Assembly (NCBI GenBank): GCA_021106655.1
Contig: JAIOTT010000029.1
Location: forward strand, 1-6,471
Length of the DNA: 6,471 nucleotides
Direction of reading: 5' to 3'
DNA from: Bacteroidales bacterium
Lineage (GTDB): Bacteria; Bacteroidota; Bacteroidia; Bacteroidales; SMBSF77
Shown here: positions 5,713 to 6,471 of the stretch, piece after piece
How the letters are laid out: each line of letters begins with the position of its first letter
How positions within the stretch are numbered: the stretch's first letter is position 1
Notes under the pieces: model-generated
What the model saw: the letters and a program-made list of their open reading frames with translations, nothing else
What the model was told of the DNA's origin: nothing
Databases searched by the model: none
Program-made: the position numbers and the translations under genes

Positions 5713-6471
5713 CAATTCACTGCTCTCCAGGGAAAAATCAATAGATTCTTTGCTTCGCTTACTAATGACAACTTCCAGCAAGAGGTTGTAGGTTAACAAG
5801 TTGCAAATTCAGCTCCTTTGCCATCCGTTTTACTGATTTTTGTTTTTGAGCCAGTAATTGGTCTTCATATTCCTTAATTCCCAATTCCACATAATCAACT
5901 CCTTTGACCATTACTCTCCAATACATTACTGCAAGCTTACGAGCCATAGCTTTTATAGCTTTTGCCGGCCCCTTCCTTGCCCTTATCCTTCGTCCAAATG
6001 AACCTAGTGCAATATTTTTACTTGATAATAATCCTTGGGCAATTTGTCTAAAAATTTGACCTGCCTTGGGATGTCCAAATTTTTTCTTGTTTCGATTCAT
6101 CTTGCCAGACCAATGTTGCCCTGGTGCAACCCCAAGCCAACTTGAAAAATGCTTTTCAGTGGGCCACCTGGATAAGTCTGTCCCAACTTCGGAAAGTAAT
6201 TGCATCCATGAATAATCTGTTATTCCTGATATTATTGTGGCATCCCTGCCTTCAAAAATATCAATTAAGTTTGCCCCAAGATTATCTACTTCAGGTTTGT
6301 TGTGCCTTATAGCTTTCCTTTTTGTTGGGAGGTTATCATTTATTCCACCATTGCCCATTCTATGTATGATTGTTTCTATCTCTTTGTCGCATTGTTTTAT
6401 TTGTCCCTGATAAAAATGATACCCGTCAAATGCTTGAGCTAAAGCAAAAAGGCCAGTATTGGTATATCTGC
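5713..6471 (-). mobile_element. IS110-family insertion sequence, partial; left boundary approximate
   Basis: The transposase implies an insertion sequence whose transposase-downstream end lies between the hutI stop and 5761. IS110 elements usually lack terminal inverted repeats and make no or only a very short target duplication, so the end cannot be read directly. The CACWGATT repeat ending near 5712 is taken as outside the element, leaving about 50 bases of downstream end. So short an end would leave little room for a bridge RNA on this side, and would fit the IS110 group, where that RNA is encoded upstream of the transposase (here beyond the window). Confidence 0.5.
5762..6471 (-). CDS. 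IS110-family transposase, C-terminal part (5' end outside window)
   Basis: Bridge-RNA-guided DNA recombinase of the IS110 family. An internal ATG at 6358 could be mistaken for the start, but the frame remains open through 37 more codons to the right edge (FALAQAFDGYHFYQGQIKQ...), so the gene continues outside; 235 residues are visible. The N-terminal DEDD (RuvC-like) catalytic domain is not in the window. The visible part has the linker or coiled-coil segment (upstream of 6358) and then the Transposase_20 domain: ISGITDYSWMQLLSEVG, SSWLGVAPGQHWSGK and the ALGSFGRRIRARKGPAKAI block. The Ser of HWSGK (codon 6109-6107) sits in the conserved SG position and is the probable nucleophile. The end KSVKRMAKELNLQLV is typical of full-length members, so the C-terminus is not truncated and no frameshift or stop is seen. 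Family firm; whether the whole element is intact cannot be judged. Confidence 0.9.
   Translation of the reverse strand, partial: RYTNTGLFALAQAFDGYHFYQGQIKQCDKEIETIIHRMGNGGINDNLPTKRKAIRHNKPEVDNLGANLIDIFEGRDATIISGITDYSWMQLLSEVGTDLSRWPTEKHFSSWLGVAPGQHWSGKMNRNKKKFGHPKAGQIFRQIAQGLLSSKNIALGSFGRRIRARKGPAKAIKAMARKLAVMYWRVMVKGVDYVELGIKEYEDQLLAQKQKSVKRMAKELNLQLVNLQPLAGSCH

Noticed and set aside
5448..5744. Plus-strand frame of 98 codons overlapping the end of hutI
   Set aside because: It is a shifted frame of hutI that runs on into the tandem repeats; the Cys/His-rich tail (CHCYCSCHF) is simply the ACTGCY hexamer translated.
5588..5761. Bridge RNA of the IS110 element in the downstream flank
   Set aside because: Only about 50 bases lie between the repeat copy and the transposase stop, too short for a typical bridge RNA, and no two-loop fold was seen there. 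The hairpin further left belongs to the hutI-side tandem repeat.
6124..6312. Plus-strand 62-codon frame opposite the transposase
   Set aside because: It is antisense to the clearly conserved Transposase_20 region, with no supporting motif.
5762..6358. Reading the transposase as a complete 198-residue protein starting at 6358
   Set aside because: The same frame stays open to the window edge and encodes plausible IS110 sequence upstream, so this ATG is internal.

Overview
The window comes from an AT-rich genome of the phylum Bacteroidota. Three things point there. One secreted protein ends in a type IX secretion (T9SS) type A sorting domain. Two promoters match the Bacteroidota -7 element TAnnTTTG. 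Most starts have A/T-rich leaders with no strong Shine-Dalgarno. No rRNA, tRNA or CRISPR array is visible, and genus-level placement is not possible from this sequence.

Layout. Positions 1-3898, minus strand, hold two tandem paralogous secreted cysteine proteases of family C10 (streptopain/interpain type). The upstream copy (3898-1763) is complete: signal peptide, Spi-like propeptide, C10 catalytic domain, two CUB domains and a T9SS sorting domain. The downstream copy (1718 to the left edge) has the same architecture and is cut by the window inside its second CUB domain. A 44-base gap and a single recognisable promoter ahead of the first copy suggest one operon.

Positions 3899-4333 are a divergent intergenic region. 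It holds the protease promoter, a roughly 100-base inverted-repeat element built from CACWGATT words (4132-4231), and a promoter for the next gene. Positions 4334-5587, plus strand, encode imidazolonepropionase (HutI), the third step of histidine degradation, with no other hut gene visible.

Positions 5588-5761 are noncoding and rich in repeats: a strong hairpin, a heptamer-then-hexamer degenerate tandem repeat, a T-tract, and another copy of the CACWGATT word family. From 5762 to the right edge, minus strand, is the C-terminal part of an IS110-family (bridge-RNA-guided) transposase. Its reading frame stays open to the window edge, so the N-terminal DEDD domain lies outside.

The proteases probably supply extracellular peptides and HutI acts on cytoplasmic histidine catabolites, but nothing in the sequence links their regulation. 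The most interesting part is the repeat family: its copies flank hutI in inverted orientation, and one lies next to the IS110 element, a family known to insert at repeat or palindrome targets.
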